Notes under the pieces: generated by a model
Told to the model about the DNA's origin: nothing
The model's input: the letters and a program-made list of their open reading frames with translations, nothing else
Databases searched by the model: none
Program-made: the position numbers and the translations under genes
DNA from: Alphaproteobacteria bacterium
GTDB taxonomy: Bacteria; Pseudomonadota; Alphaproteobacteria; Geminicoccales; Geminicoccaceae
Assembly (NCBI GenBank): GCA_026984595.1
Contig: JALSRW010000645.1
Coordinates: 1 to 6,129, forward strand
Length of the DNA stretch: 6,129 nt
Direction of reading: 5' to 3'
Shown: piece after piece, positions 1 to 6,106 of the stretch
Position numbering within the stretch: the stretch's first letter is position 1
Layout of the letters: every line of letters begins with the position of its first letter

Positions 1-1773
1 CAGCTCTATCGCTACACGCCGCTGCAATCGAGCTTCGGCATCAACATGGTCGCCCTTCATCGCGGCCGGCCGATGCTGATGTCCCTCAAGGAAGTGCTCG
101 AGGCTTTTCTCGAATTCCGCGAGCAGGTGATCAGCCGGCGCACCGCCTTCGAGCTGCAGAAGGCCCGGGATCGCGCCCATCTGCTGGCCGGTCTCGCCGT
201 GGCCGTGGCCAACATCGAGGAAGTGATCGCGCTCATCCGCCGGGCTCCCGATCCCCAGACGGCACGCAGCGAGCTGATGGCGCGCGCCTGGCCGGCGGGC
301 GAGATCCTGCCGTTGCTGCGTCTGGTCGAGGACGGTTTCGGCGAGGGCGAGGAGCGGCCCGTCTACCGTCTGTCGGAAAAGCAGGCCCAGGCCATTCTCG
401 ATCTGCGCCTGCAGCGCCTGACCGCGCTCGAGCGCGACAAGATCCGCAAGGAGCTGGAGGAGATCGGTCTGCGCATCGCCGAGCTCCTCGAGATCCTGCG
501 CTCGCGGCAGCGGCTGCTGGAGGTGATGAAGGAGGAGCTGCTCGCGGTCCGCCAGAAGTTCGCCACCGAGCGCCGCACCGAAATCGATGTCGATGCCGAG
601 ATCGATACCGATATCGAGGCGCTCATTCAGCGCGAGGACATGGTGGTGACGGTCACCCACAAGGGCTACATCAAGCGGGTGCCGCTCTCGACATACCGGG
701 CGCAGCGCCGCGGCGGCAAGGGCCGGGCGGCGATGAAGACCCACGAGGACGATTTCGTCACCAAGCTGTTCGTCGCCAGCACCCACACGCCGGTGCTGTT
801 CTTCACCGATCTCGGCCGGGTCTACAAGCTCAAGGTCTACAAGCTGCCCCTCGGTGCTCCCCAGGCCCGGGGCAAGGCGATGGTCAACCTGTTTCCGGCA
901 ATGGCCCGCGAGGAGGCGGTCACCGCCGTCCTGCCTCTGCCCGAGGAGGAAGAGCGGTGGGAGAGCATGAGCGTCATGTTCGCCACCGCCCATGGCAAGG
1001 TGCGACGCAACGAACTTTCCGACTTCGTGCGGGTGCCGAGAAACGGCAAGATCGCCATGGGGCTGGAGCATGGCGACCGGCTGATCGGGGTCGCGGTCTG
1101 CGACGATGGCCATGACGTGCTGCTGGCCTCCGCCGGTGGCAAGGCGATCCGCTTTCCGGTGGCCAGCCTGCGGGTGTTCCGCTCGCGTGCTTCCGAAGGG
1201 GTGCGCGGCATGGAGCTGCATGCCGGCGACGAGGTGATTTCCATGTCGATCCTCGATCATGTCGAGGCCACGCCGGAGGAGCGCGAGGAATATCTGCGCA
1301 TCGCCGGCGCTACCCGGCGCGCCAACGGCGAGAATGGCGAGGCCGAGATTCCGCCCTTCCAGGTGCTGACCCCCGAGCGCTACGCCGAGCTCGAGGCGCG
1401 CGAGCAGTTCGTGCTGGCGGTGACGGTACGCGGCTACGGCAAGCGCAGCTCCGCGTACGAGTATCGCATCACCAATCGCGGCGGACAGGGGATCATCAAT
1501 ATCGAGACCTCCGAGCGCAACGGGCGGGTGGCGGCCACCTTCCCGGTCGAGGACCAGGACCATCTCATGCTGGTCACCGACGGCGGTAAGACCATCCGCA
1601 TTCCCGTGAGGCAGATCCGGATCGCCGGTCGCAAGACCCAGGGCGTGCGCCTGTTCGATATCGATCCCGAGGAACGGGTGGTCTCGGCGGCGCGGCTCGA
1701 GGAAGCCGAAGAGACCGATGCGGCCGAGGAGGCGGAAGAGGAACGGAACGGCGGCGGGAACGGAGAGAACTGA
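1..1773 (+). CDS. gyrA: DNA gyrase subunit A, 5'-truncated by window edge
   Basis: GyrA is the DNA-breaking and DNA-wrapping subunit of gyrase, the A2B2 topoisomerase that introduces negative supercoils using ATP. The reading frame is open from the first base, so the gene starts upstream; 590 residues are visible. By comparison with E. coli GyrA roughly 325 N-terminal residues are missing, including the catalytic Tyr and the quinolone-resistance region. Visible parts, numbered from the first codon here: the FGINMVAL motif (12-19), the end of the coiled-coil tower with QAQAILDLRLQ (128-138), then the C-terminal beta-pinwheel, opened by a perfect GyrA box QRRGGKG (235-241). That box separates GyrA from ParC, which lacks a canonical copy. 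A segment of about 50 residues (nt 1258-1410) interrupts the pinwheel, followed by a second box-like NRGGQG (nt 1474-1491). The protein ends in a Glu-rich tail (566-590), as in E. coli, where such a tail tunes wrapping. The stop is TGA; coaD follows after 26 nt. Confidence 0.97.
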   Translation, partial: QLYRYTPLQSSFGINMVALHRGRPMLMSLKEVLEAFLEFREQVISRRTAFELQKARDRAHLLAGLAVAVANIEEVIALIRRAPDPQTARSELMARAWPAGEILPLLRLVEDGFGEGEERPVYRLSEKQAQAILDLRLQRLTALERDKIRKELEEIGLRIAELLEILRSRQRLLEVMKEELLAVRQKFATERRTEIDVDAEIDTDIEALIQREDMVVTVTHKGYIKRVPLSTYRAQRRGGKGRAAMKTHEDDFVTKLFVASTHTPVLFFTDLGRVYKLKVYKLPLGAPQARGKAMVNLFPAMAREEAVTAVLPLPEEEERWESMSVMFATAHGKVRRNELSDFVRVPRNGKIAMGLEHGDRLIGVAVCDDGHDVLLASAGGKAIRFPVASLRVFRSRASEGVRGMELHAGDEVISMSILDHVEATPEEREEYLRIAGATRRANGENGEAEIPPFQVLTPERYAELEAREQFVLAVTVRGYGKRSSAYEYRITNRGGQGIINIETSERNGRVAATFPVEDQDHLMLVTDGGKTIRIPVRQIRIAGRKTQGVRLFDIDPEERVVSAARLEEAEETDAAEEAEEERNGGGNGEN

Positions 1774-1787
1774 TCCTCCCGCAGGCT

Positions 1788-1795
1788 GGAGAGGA
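1788..1795 (+). promoter_or_regulatory. Ribosome binding site of coaD
   Basis: The purine-rich GGAGAGGA lies 4 nt before the ATG at 1800, inside the 26-nt gap after gyrA. It supports the ATG at 1800 as the start, as does the fit of the N-terminus to the CoaD family. The spacing is slightly short. Confidence 0.7.
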
Positions 1796-1799
1796 AGCC

Positions 1800-2312
1800 A
1801 TGCGCAAACGCGTCGGTGTCTATCCCGGCACGTTCGATCCCATCCACAATGGGCATACGGACGTCATCCGCCGGGCCTCGATGCTGGTCGATCGGCTGGT
1901 GGTGGCGGTAGCCGTCAATGCCGGAAAGAATCCGCTGTTCACCCTCGAGGAGCGGGTGCGCATGGTCCGGGCGGACATCGACGGGCTGTTGGCCGGTAAT
2001 CAGACCAACGGCGCCCGGGTCGAGGTGGCACCCTTCGACACCCTGCTGGTGCGCTTCGCCACCCGCGAAGGGGCGGAGATGATCATCCGCGGCCTGCGCG
2101 CGGTCTCCGATTTCGAATACGAGTTCCAGATGGCCGCCAACAACAAGCGGATCTGTCCGAAGATCGAGACCGTGTTCCTGATGGCCTCGGAGACCGTGCA
2201 GTTCATCTCCTCCCGCTTCGTCAAGGAGATCCACAGTCTCGAGGGCGACGTCTCCAGCTTCGTCTCCCCCAACGTCCTCGCCGAACTCGACCGGAAACGC
2301 GGGCGCGCCTGA
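1800..2312 (+). CDS. coaD: Phosphopantetheine adenylyltransferase
   Basis: CoaD transfers AMP from ATP to 4'-phosphopantetheine, giving dephospho-CoA and pyrophosphate. It is the penultimate step of coenzyme A synthesis and acts in the cytosol as a hexamer. The 170 residues match the usual length (about 160-170). The nucleotidyltransferase signature is seen as YPGTFDPIHNGH (8-19), with both His of the HxGH motif present (His16, His19). Further family landmarks are Lys43 in the first substrate loop, the RGLRAVSDFEYE block (97-108) with the two phosphate-binding Arg, and ISSRFVKE (136-143), the second nucleotide-binding motif. Nothing is missing. The gene sits between gyrA and queA in the same direction, 26 nt after gyrA and 7 nt before queA, so it is probably expressed from the gyrA transcript. 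Adjacency to gyrA is a common alphaproteobacterial arrangement. Confidence 0.97.
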   Translation: MRKRVGVYPGTFDPIHNGHTDVIRRASMLVDRLVVAVAVNAGKNPLFTLEERVRMVRADIDGLLAGNQTNGARVEVAPFDTLLVRFATREGAEMIIRGLRAVSDFEYEFQMAANNKRICPKIETVFLMASETVQFISSRFVKEIHSLEGDVSSFVSPNVLAELDRKRGRA

Positions 2313-2319
2313 GCCGCCG

Positions 2320-3378
2320 ATGCGTGTCGATCTGTTCGATTTCGCGCTGCCGGCCGAGCGCATCGCCCAGGCACCGGTCCGGCCCCGCGATGCGGCGCGG
2401 CTGTTGCTGGTGCCGCCGCAGGGGCCGTTTCGCGAGAGGCGGGTGCGGGACCTGCCGCGCCTGCTGGCGCCGGGCGATCTGCTGGTGGTCAACGACACCC
2501 GCGTGCTGCCGGTGCGTTTCAAGGCCCGGCGCGGTGCGGCGAGGGTGGAGATCACCCTCCTGAAGGCCGAGGATCCGCGGCGCTGGACGGCGCTCGCCAA
2601 GGGTGCCCGCCGCCTGCGGCCGGGCGACCGTCTCCTCCTCGCGGAGGGGCTGCAGGCGGAGGTGGAGGGACGCGGCCAAGGCGGCGAGCTCCGCCTGCGC
2701 TTCGATCTCGAAGGAACGACCCTTCTCGAGGCCGTTCGCCGGCACGGGGCCATGCCGCTGCCGCCCTACATCCGCCGCCCCGAGCCATGCGACGCCGATC
2801 GTCTCGATTATCAGACCCTGTTCGCGGAACGGGAAGGCTCGATCGCCGCGCCCACCGCCGGGCTGCATTTCACGCCGGAGCTGGTGGCGGCCCTGGAGGA
2901 AACGGGGGTGGAATTCGCGAAGGTCACCCTGCATGTCGGCCTCGGCACCTTACAGCCGGTTCGCGTTGCGGATGTGCGCGAACACCGCATGCACGCCGAG
3001 TGGTACGAGGTCCCGGAGGCCACGGCCGCGGCCATCGCGCGTACGCGCGCACGAGGTGGCCGGATCGTCGCCGTCGGCACCACCGTCCTGCGTACCCTCG
3101 AAAGCGTCGCCGACGAACAGGGCCGGATCGCAGCGGGCAGTGGCGAGACCGCGCTTTTCATCACGCCGGGCCATCGCTTCCGGGCAGTCGATCGGCTCCT
3201 GACGAACTTCCACCTGCCGAAATCCACCCTGTTCATGCTGGTCTGCGCCTTCGCCGGCTACCGGCGCATGCGGGAAGCCTACGCCTTCGCCGTGGCGCGG
3301 AGCTTCCGCTTTTTCTCCTACGGTGATGCCTGTCTGCTCGATCGCCAGGACGGCGGTGACCCGCCGGAGGAAGCGTGA
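2320..3378 (+). CDS. queA: S-adenosylmethionine:tRNA ribosyltransferase-isomerase
   Basis: QueA transfers and isomerises the ribosyl group of SAM onto preQ1 at tRNA position 34, forming epoxyqueuosine, the step after Tgt in queuosine synthesis. The 352 residues agree with the family's usual 340-360. Motifs in order: start [11 protein letters not shown] (1-11), NDTRV (58-62), GAMPLPPYI (143-151), [11 protein letters not shown] (174-184), [10 protein letters not shown] (205-214), [10 protein letters not shown] (253-262), [14 protein letters not shown] (295-308) and [10 protein letters not shown] (331-340). From memory the family more often has Phe in place of Leu211 and Ser in place of Val256; both look like mild variation. 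No good Shine-Dalgarno precedes the ATG, which lies 7 nt after the coaD stop, so translation is probably coupled to coaD. The last four bases overlap tgt (GTGA). The cyclophilin genes often found between coaD and queA in alphaproteobacteria are absent. Confidence 0.97.
   Translation: MRVDLFDFALPAERIAQAPVRPRDAARLLLVPPQGPFRERRVRDLPRLLAPGDLLVVNDTRVLPVRFKARRGAARVEITLLKAEDPRRWTALAKGARRLRPGDRLLLAEGLQAEVEGRGQGGELRLRFDLEGTTLLEAVRRHGAMPLPPYIRRPEPCDADRLDYQTLFAEREGSIAAPTAGLHFTPELVAALEETGVEFAKVTLHVGLGTLQPVRVADVREHRMHAEWYEVPEATAAAIARTRARGGRIVAVGTTVLRTLESVADEQGRIAAGSGETALFITPGHRFRAVDRLLTNFHLPKSTLFMLVCAFAGYRRMREAYAFAVARSFRFFSYGDACLLDRQDGGDPPEEA
3366..3371 (+). promoter_or_regulatory. Ribosome binding site of tgt, inside queA
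   Basis: GGAGGA lies within the last codons of queA and 3 nt before the GTG at 3375. It decides the start of tgt: the next in-frame Met is about 33 residues in, beyond conserved Tgt sequence, so the GTG overlapping the queA stop is the best choice. Confidence 0.75.
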
Positions 3379-4508
3379 GCGGCATCCGCTTCACGCTCCT
3401 GGCCCGCGACGGTGCGGCGCGCCGCGGGCGCATCGAGACCGCCCATGGCACCATCGAGACCCCGGCCTTCATGCCGGTCGGCACCGCCGCCACCGTCAAG
3501 GCGCTGACCGTGGAGATGGTGCGGGCGACGGGTGCCGAGATCGTGCTCGGCAACACCTACCATCTGATGCTGCGGCCGGGGGCCGAACGCATCGCGCGGC
3601 TCGGCGGCCTCCACCGTTTCATGAACTGGCCCGGGCCGATCCTCACCGACAGCGGCGGCTTTCAGGTGATGTCGCTGGCCGCGCTCCGCCGGCTCGAGGA
3701 GCGCGGGGTGGTGTTCCGCTCCCATCTCGACGGCAGCCTGCACGAGCTCACCCCCGAGCGGGCGGTGGAGATCCAGTATCTGCTGGATGCCGATATCAGC
3801 ATGCAGCTCGACGAATGCCTGAAGCTGCCGGCATCGCCGGCCGAGATGGAGCGGGCGATGGAGCTTTCCCTGCGCTGGGCGGAGCGCTCGAAACGAGCCT
3901 TCGCGCCGCGTCCCGGATACGGGCTGTTCGGCATCGTTCAGGGCGGCACCGATGCCGCACTGCGCGCCCGTTCCGCCGCCGGCCTGCGGCAGATCGGCTT
4001 CGACGGCTACGCGGTGGGCGGGCTCGCCGTCGGCGAGCCCCAGCAGGTGATGTTCGCGACCCTCGATGCAATCTGTCCGGATCTGCCCGAAGATCGTCCG
4101 CGCTATCTGATGGGGGTGGGCAAGCCCCTCGACATCCTCGGCGCGGTGTGCCGGGGGATCGACATGTTCGATTGCGTCCTGCCGACCCGTTCGGGCCGTA
4201 CCGGGCAGGCCTTCACCCGTTTCGGCACCGTCAATCTGAAGAATGCCCGCCATCGCGACGATCCGCGGCCGCTCGACGAGACCAGCGACTGCCCGGCGGC
4301 ACGCGACTATTCGCGGGCCTATCTGCACCATCTGGTGCGCTCCGGGGAGATGCTGGGCGCCATCCTGCTGACCTGGAACAATGTCTGGTTCTATCAGGAT
4401 CTCATGCGGCGGTTGCGCGAGGCCATCGCCGCGGGCCGGCTCGAGGATTTCTGCGCAGCCTTCACCGCCGAGCAGACTGCGGGGGACATCGCGCCCTGGC
4501 AGGGCTAG
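3375..4508 (+). CDS. tgt: tRNA-guanine transglycosylase with degenerate zinc site
   Basis: Bacterial Tgt exchanges guanine-34 for preQ1 in tRNAs with GUN anticodons (Asp, Asn, His, Tyr), feeding QueA. The protein has 377 residues, normal for the family, and begins with GTG overlapping the queA stop. Catalytic residues are present: Asp92 in TDSGGFQ (general acid/base) and the nucleophile Asp266 in [12 protein letters not shown] (261-272), with Arg272 and Arg275 for tRNA. Asp146 and Cys148 (DEC), Gln189 (GIVQGG) and Val219 (VGGLAVGE) fit the bacterial preQ1 type rather than the eukaryotic queuine type. Oddly, the C-terminal zinc site (family CxCx2C plus a distal His) reads Ser304, Cys306, Ala309 and Asn335, so three of four ligands are replaced, although the surrounding [10 protein letters not shown] and LLTW sequences align well and the frame is intact. 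I infer a functional preQ1-inserting Tgt with little or no zinc; loss of activity is the alternative. Confidence 0.96.
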   Translation: MSGIRFTLLARDGAARRGRIETAHGTIETPAFMPVGTAATVKALTVEMVRATGAEIVLGNTYHLMLRPGAERIARLGGLHRFMNWPGPILTDSGGFQVMSLAALRRLEERGVVFRSHLDGSLHELTPERAVEIQYLLDADISMQLDECLKLPASPAEMERAMELSLRWAERSKRAFAPRPGYGLFGIVQGGTDAALRARSAAGLRQIGFDGYAVGGLAVGEPQQVMFATLDAICPDLPEDRPRYLMGVGKPLDILGAVCRGIDMFDCVLPTRSGRTGQAFTRFGTVNLKNARHRDDPRPLDETSDCPAARDYSRAYLHHLVRSGEMLGAILLTWNNVWFYQDLMRRLREAIAAGRLEDFCAAFTAEQTAGDIAPWQG

Positions 4509-4519
4509 GCTGTCGCAGC

Positions 4520-4525
4520 GGAGGA
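4520..4525 (+). promoter_or_regulatory. Ribosome binding site of the antiporter gene
   Basis: A consensus GGAGGA lies 7 nt before the GTG at 4533. It selects this GTG over the nearer ATG at 4528, which reads ATG-GCG-TGA and stops at once. Confidence 0.8.
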
Positions 4526-4532
4526 CGATGGC

Positions 4533-5792
4533 GTGACGGTCTTCGAACTCGCGGCCCTGCTGGTGGTGCTGGCGGCGGCGCTGGGCTTTCTCAACTACCG
4601 GCTGGTGAGTCTGCCGCACACCGTCGGTCTCACCGTGATGGGGGCGCTCGCGTCTTTCGCCCTGGTGGGGATCGACGCCGTGGCTCCCGGTTTCGGCATC
4701 CGCGCGGTGGTCGATGCGGTGCTGGGCGAGGTCGATTTCGCCCGTACTCTGCTCGATGCCCTGCTCTCCTTTCTGCTGTTCGCCGGCGCCCTGCATGTCG
4801 ATCTCACCTATCTGCTGCAGCGTCGCTGGCTGGTGCTGGCGCTTGCCACCTTCGGCGTCCTCCTGTCGACGGCGATGATCGGCCTCGCCTTCTGGCATCT
4901 GGCCGGCTGGTTCGGCTTCGGCCTGCCGCTTCTCTGGTGTCTGGTCTTCGGGGCGCTGATCAGCCCCACCGATCCGGTGGCGGTGATGAGCATCCTCAAG
5001 ACGCTGGGCGTGCCGCCCGCGCTGGAGGCGGCAATCGCCGGGGAGAGCCTGTTCAACGACGGGGTCGGCGTGGTCCTGTTTCTGATCCTGCTGGCGGCGG
5101 CAGGCGGCGGCGAGGCCCTGTCGGTCGGCCGCGCGCTCGAGCTCTTCTTCGTCGAGGCGGCGGGCGGATTCCTGCTCGGTCTGGGGCTGGGCTGGATCGC
5201 CTACCGGGCCATGAAGGCGATCGACGAGCACAATCTCGAGGTGCTGATCAGCCTCGCCCTGGTCATGGGCGGCTACGCCCTCGCCGGCCGGCTCGGGGTC
5301 AGCGGTCCGGTGGCCATGGCGGCGGCCGGCCTGCTGATCGGCAATCATGCCTACAATTACGCGATGAGCGATCGCACGCGTCGCCATCTCACCGATTTCT
5401 GGTCGCTGCTCGACGAGATCCTGAATTCGGTGCTGTTCCTCTTGATCGGGCTCGAGGTGGCGGCGATCGATTTCGCCTTTTCCCACATACTCGCCGGCCT
5501 GATCGCCATTCCGCTGGTGCTGGTCGCACGTGCGGCGAGCATCGGCCTGCCCTTCGCGCTGCTGCGAGGGCTCTACGATTTCGCGCCGGGCGCCTATGCG
5601 GTGATGGTCTGGGGCGGGCTGCGGGGTGGCATCTCGATCGCCCTCGCCCTGCTGCTGCCGGCCGGCCCGCTGCGCGACACGGTATTGACCGCGACCTTCC
5701 TGGTGGTGCTGTTCTCGGTGGTCGTCCAGGGCACCACCATCGGCCTGCTGGCACGGCGCTTTTTCGGCCGCGAGCTGGCCCGCGAGGGGTGA
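4533..5792 (+). CDS. CPA1-family Na+(K+)/H+ antiporter (NhaP/NHE type)
   Basis: A polytopic inner-membrane protein of 419 residues with roughly 11-13 hydrophobic segments spread over almost the whole length. Family signatures: LFAGALHVDL (82-91), the unwound-helix motif GALISPTDPVA (140-150), ESLFNDG (171-177) with the Asn175-Asp176 ion-binding pair expected of electroneutral CPA1 exchangers, VLFLLIGLE (300-308) and WGGLRGG (360-366) with the conserved Arg364. The protein ends soon after the last membrane segment (FFGRELAREG), so it lacks the long cytoplasmic regulatory or TrkA-type C-terminal domains of some relatives. It is expected to exchange cytoplasmic Na+ (or K+/Li+) for H+ in pH and salt homeostasis; ion preference cannot be read from sequence. 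It starts with GTG 24 nt after tgt and is probably the last gene of the operon, with no functional tie to its neighbours. I do not assign a specific gene name. Confidence 0.92.
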   Translation: MTVFELAALLVVLAAALGFLNYRLVSLPHTVGLTVMGALASFALVGIDAVAPGFGIRAVVDAVLGEVDFARTLLDALLSFLLFAGALHVDLTYLLQRRWLVLALATFGVLLSTAMIGLAFWHLAGWFGFGLPLLWCLVFGALISPTDPVAVMSILKTLGVPPALEAAIAGESLFNDGVGVVLFLILLAAAGGGEALSVGRALELFFVEAAGGFLLGLGLGWIAYRAMKAIDEHNLEVLISLALVMGGYALAGRLGVSGPVAMAAAGLLIGNHAYNYAMSDRTRRHLTDFWSLLDEILNSVLFLLIGLEVAAIDFAFSHILAGLIAIPLVLVARAASIGLPFALLRGLYDFAPGAYAVMVWGGLRGGISIALALLLPAGPLRDTVLTATFLVVLFSVVVQGTTIGLLARRFFGRELAREG

Positions 5793-5813
5793 CGGGAAAG
5801 GGCGAGTTCGGGC

Positions 5814-5841
5814 TTGACGGCACCGCGTTTGGGCACAAGAT
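5814..5841 (+). promoter_or_regulatory. Probable sigma-70 promoter of tRNA-Lys
   Basis: TTGACG (5814-5819), five of six to the -35 consensus, is followed after 16 nt by CAAGAT (5836-5841), a weak -10 sharing A2, A5 and T6 with TATAAT. Transcription would begin around 5848, only a few nt before the mature tRNA 5' end. The position just upstream of the tRNA and the strong -35 favour a dedicated promoter; the poor -10 is the main doubt. Confidence 0.55.
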
Positions 5842-5850
5842 GCGGCGCGC

Positions 5851-5926
5851 GGGCGCCTAGCTCAATTGGTAGAGCAGCGGACTTTTAATCCGCGGGTTCA
5901 GGGTTCGAGTCCCTGGGCGCCTACCA
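5851..5926 (+). tRNA. tRNA-Lys, anticodon UUU
   Basis: A complete 76-nt cloverleaf with encoded CCA. Acceptor GGGCGCC pairs with GGCGCCT (six Watson-Crick pairs plus a terminal G1-U72 wobble). The D arm is GCTC/GAGC with GG at 18-19. The anticodon stem is GCGGA/TCCGC around loop CTTTTAA, giving anticodon TTT at 5884-5886. The variable loop is GGGTT and the T arm is CAGGG/CCCTG with loop TTCGAGT. The discriminator is A73, and U35-U36 with A73 agree with known Lys identity elements. A15 with U48 is a consistent replacement of the usual G15-C48 Levitt pair, and U8-A14 is present. It decodes AAA and AAG. It is probably transcribed from its own promoter rather than only by readthrough from the antiporter gene. 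Confidence 0.97.
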
Positions 5927-5967
5927 GGAACCCCGGCGACGATGGCGAAGTACCGGCGGACCCGGGA

Positions 5968-5985
5968 GCCGTGCAATCGCACGGC
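5968..5985. repeat. Inverted repeat, 7-bp perfect stem
   Basis: GCCGTGC and GCACGGC flank the 4-nt loop AATC. A competing pairing of GAGCC (5966-5970) with GGCTC (5987-5991) is possible. It is the first strong hairpin after the tRNA, 41 nt past the CCA, so it may help end or process the tRNA transcript, but no T-run follows. Confidence 0.55.
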
Positions 5986-6009
5986 CGGCTCTGCGGTGCG
6001 CTTTCCGGA

Positions 6010-6023
6010 CATGCCGGCGCATG
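6010..6023. repeat. Short palindromic hairpin abutting a larger one
   Basis: CATGC and GCATG flank a CGGC loop. It ends exactly where the larger inverted repeat begins at 6024, so the two could form stacked adjacent hairpins in RNA. Confidence 0.5.
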
Positions 6024-6060
6024 CCCGATCTGCCCCGGCGAAGCACCGGGCCAGATCGGG
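6024..6060. repeat. Long near-perfect inverted repeat (14 bp plus one mismatch)
   Basis: CCCGATCTG (6024-6032) pairs with CAGATCGGG (6052-6060). Inside this, after one C-C mismatch, CCCGG (6034-6038) pairs with CCGGG (6046-6050) around the 7-nt loop CGAAGCA. This is the strongest hairpin noted in the window. It is symmetric enough to work in transcripts from either strand, but lacks a following T-run. A factor-dependent terminator, a processing barrier or a leader structure for a gene starting near 6107 are all possible. Confidence 0.65.
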
Positions 6061-6106
6061 TGTCGCGGTGGTGATGCGCCCGGCTTCTGCGGAGGCGCTT
6101 CAGTAG

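Noticed and set aside
580..620. Short internal repeat in gyrA encoding two EID units, considered as a tandem duplication.
   Set aside because: It covers a variable linker that differs in length and sequence among GyrA proteins just before the C-terminal domain. The repeat is too short and imperfect to mean more.
1..1773. The possibility that the first gene is parC.
   Set aside because: The canonical QRRGGKG box, the long acidic tail and the coaD-queA-tgt context all indicate gyrA.
1434..2753. A 439-residue minus-strand frame opposite gyrA, coaD and queA.
   Set aside because: Ser/Arg-rich translation without domains, antisense to three conserved genes.
4528..4536. ATG at 4528 as the start of the antiporter.
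   Set aside because: It reads ATG-GCG-TGA and stops after two codons. The in-frame GTG at 4533 has the well-spaced ribosome binding site.
3318..5486. A 722-residue open frame on the minus strand antisense to tgt and the antiporter gene.
   Set aside because: It is rich in His, Gln, Arg and Asp with low-complexity composition and no recognisable domain. It lies opposite two clear genes, as expected for antisense frames in very GC-rich DNA.
3323..5860. An 845-residue + strand frame overlapping tgt and the antiporter gene and running into the tRNA.
   Set aside because: It is Arg/Gly/Ala-rich with no family motif, reads through two well-supported genes in another frame, and ends inside the tRNA gene. 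It is a GC-driven shadow.
6024..6060. Rho-independent terminator at the large hairpin.
   Set aside because: The stem is strong, but the sequence after it (TGTCGCGGTG) has no T-run on the + strand, and the upstream flank has no A-run for the minus strand.
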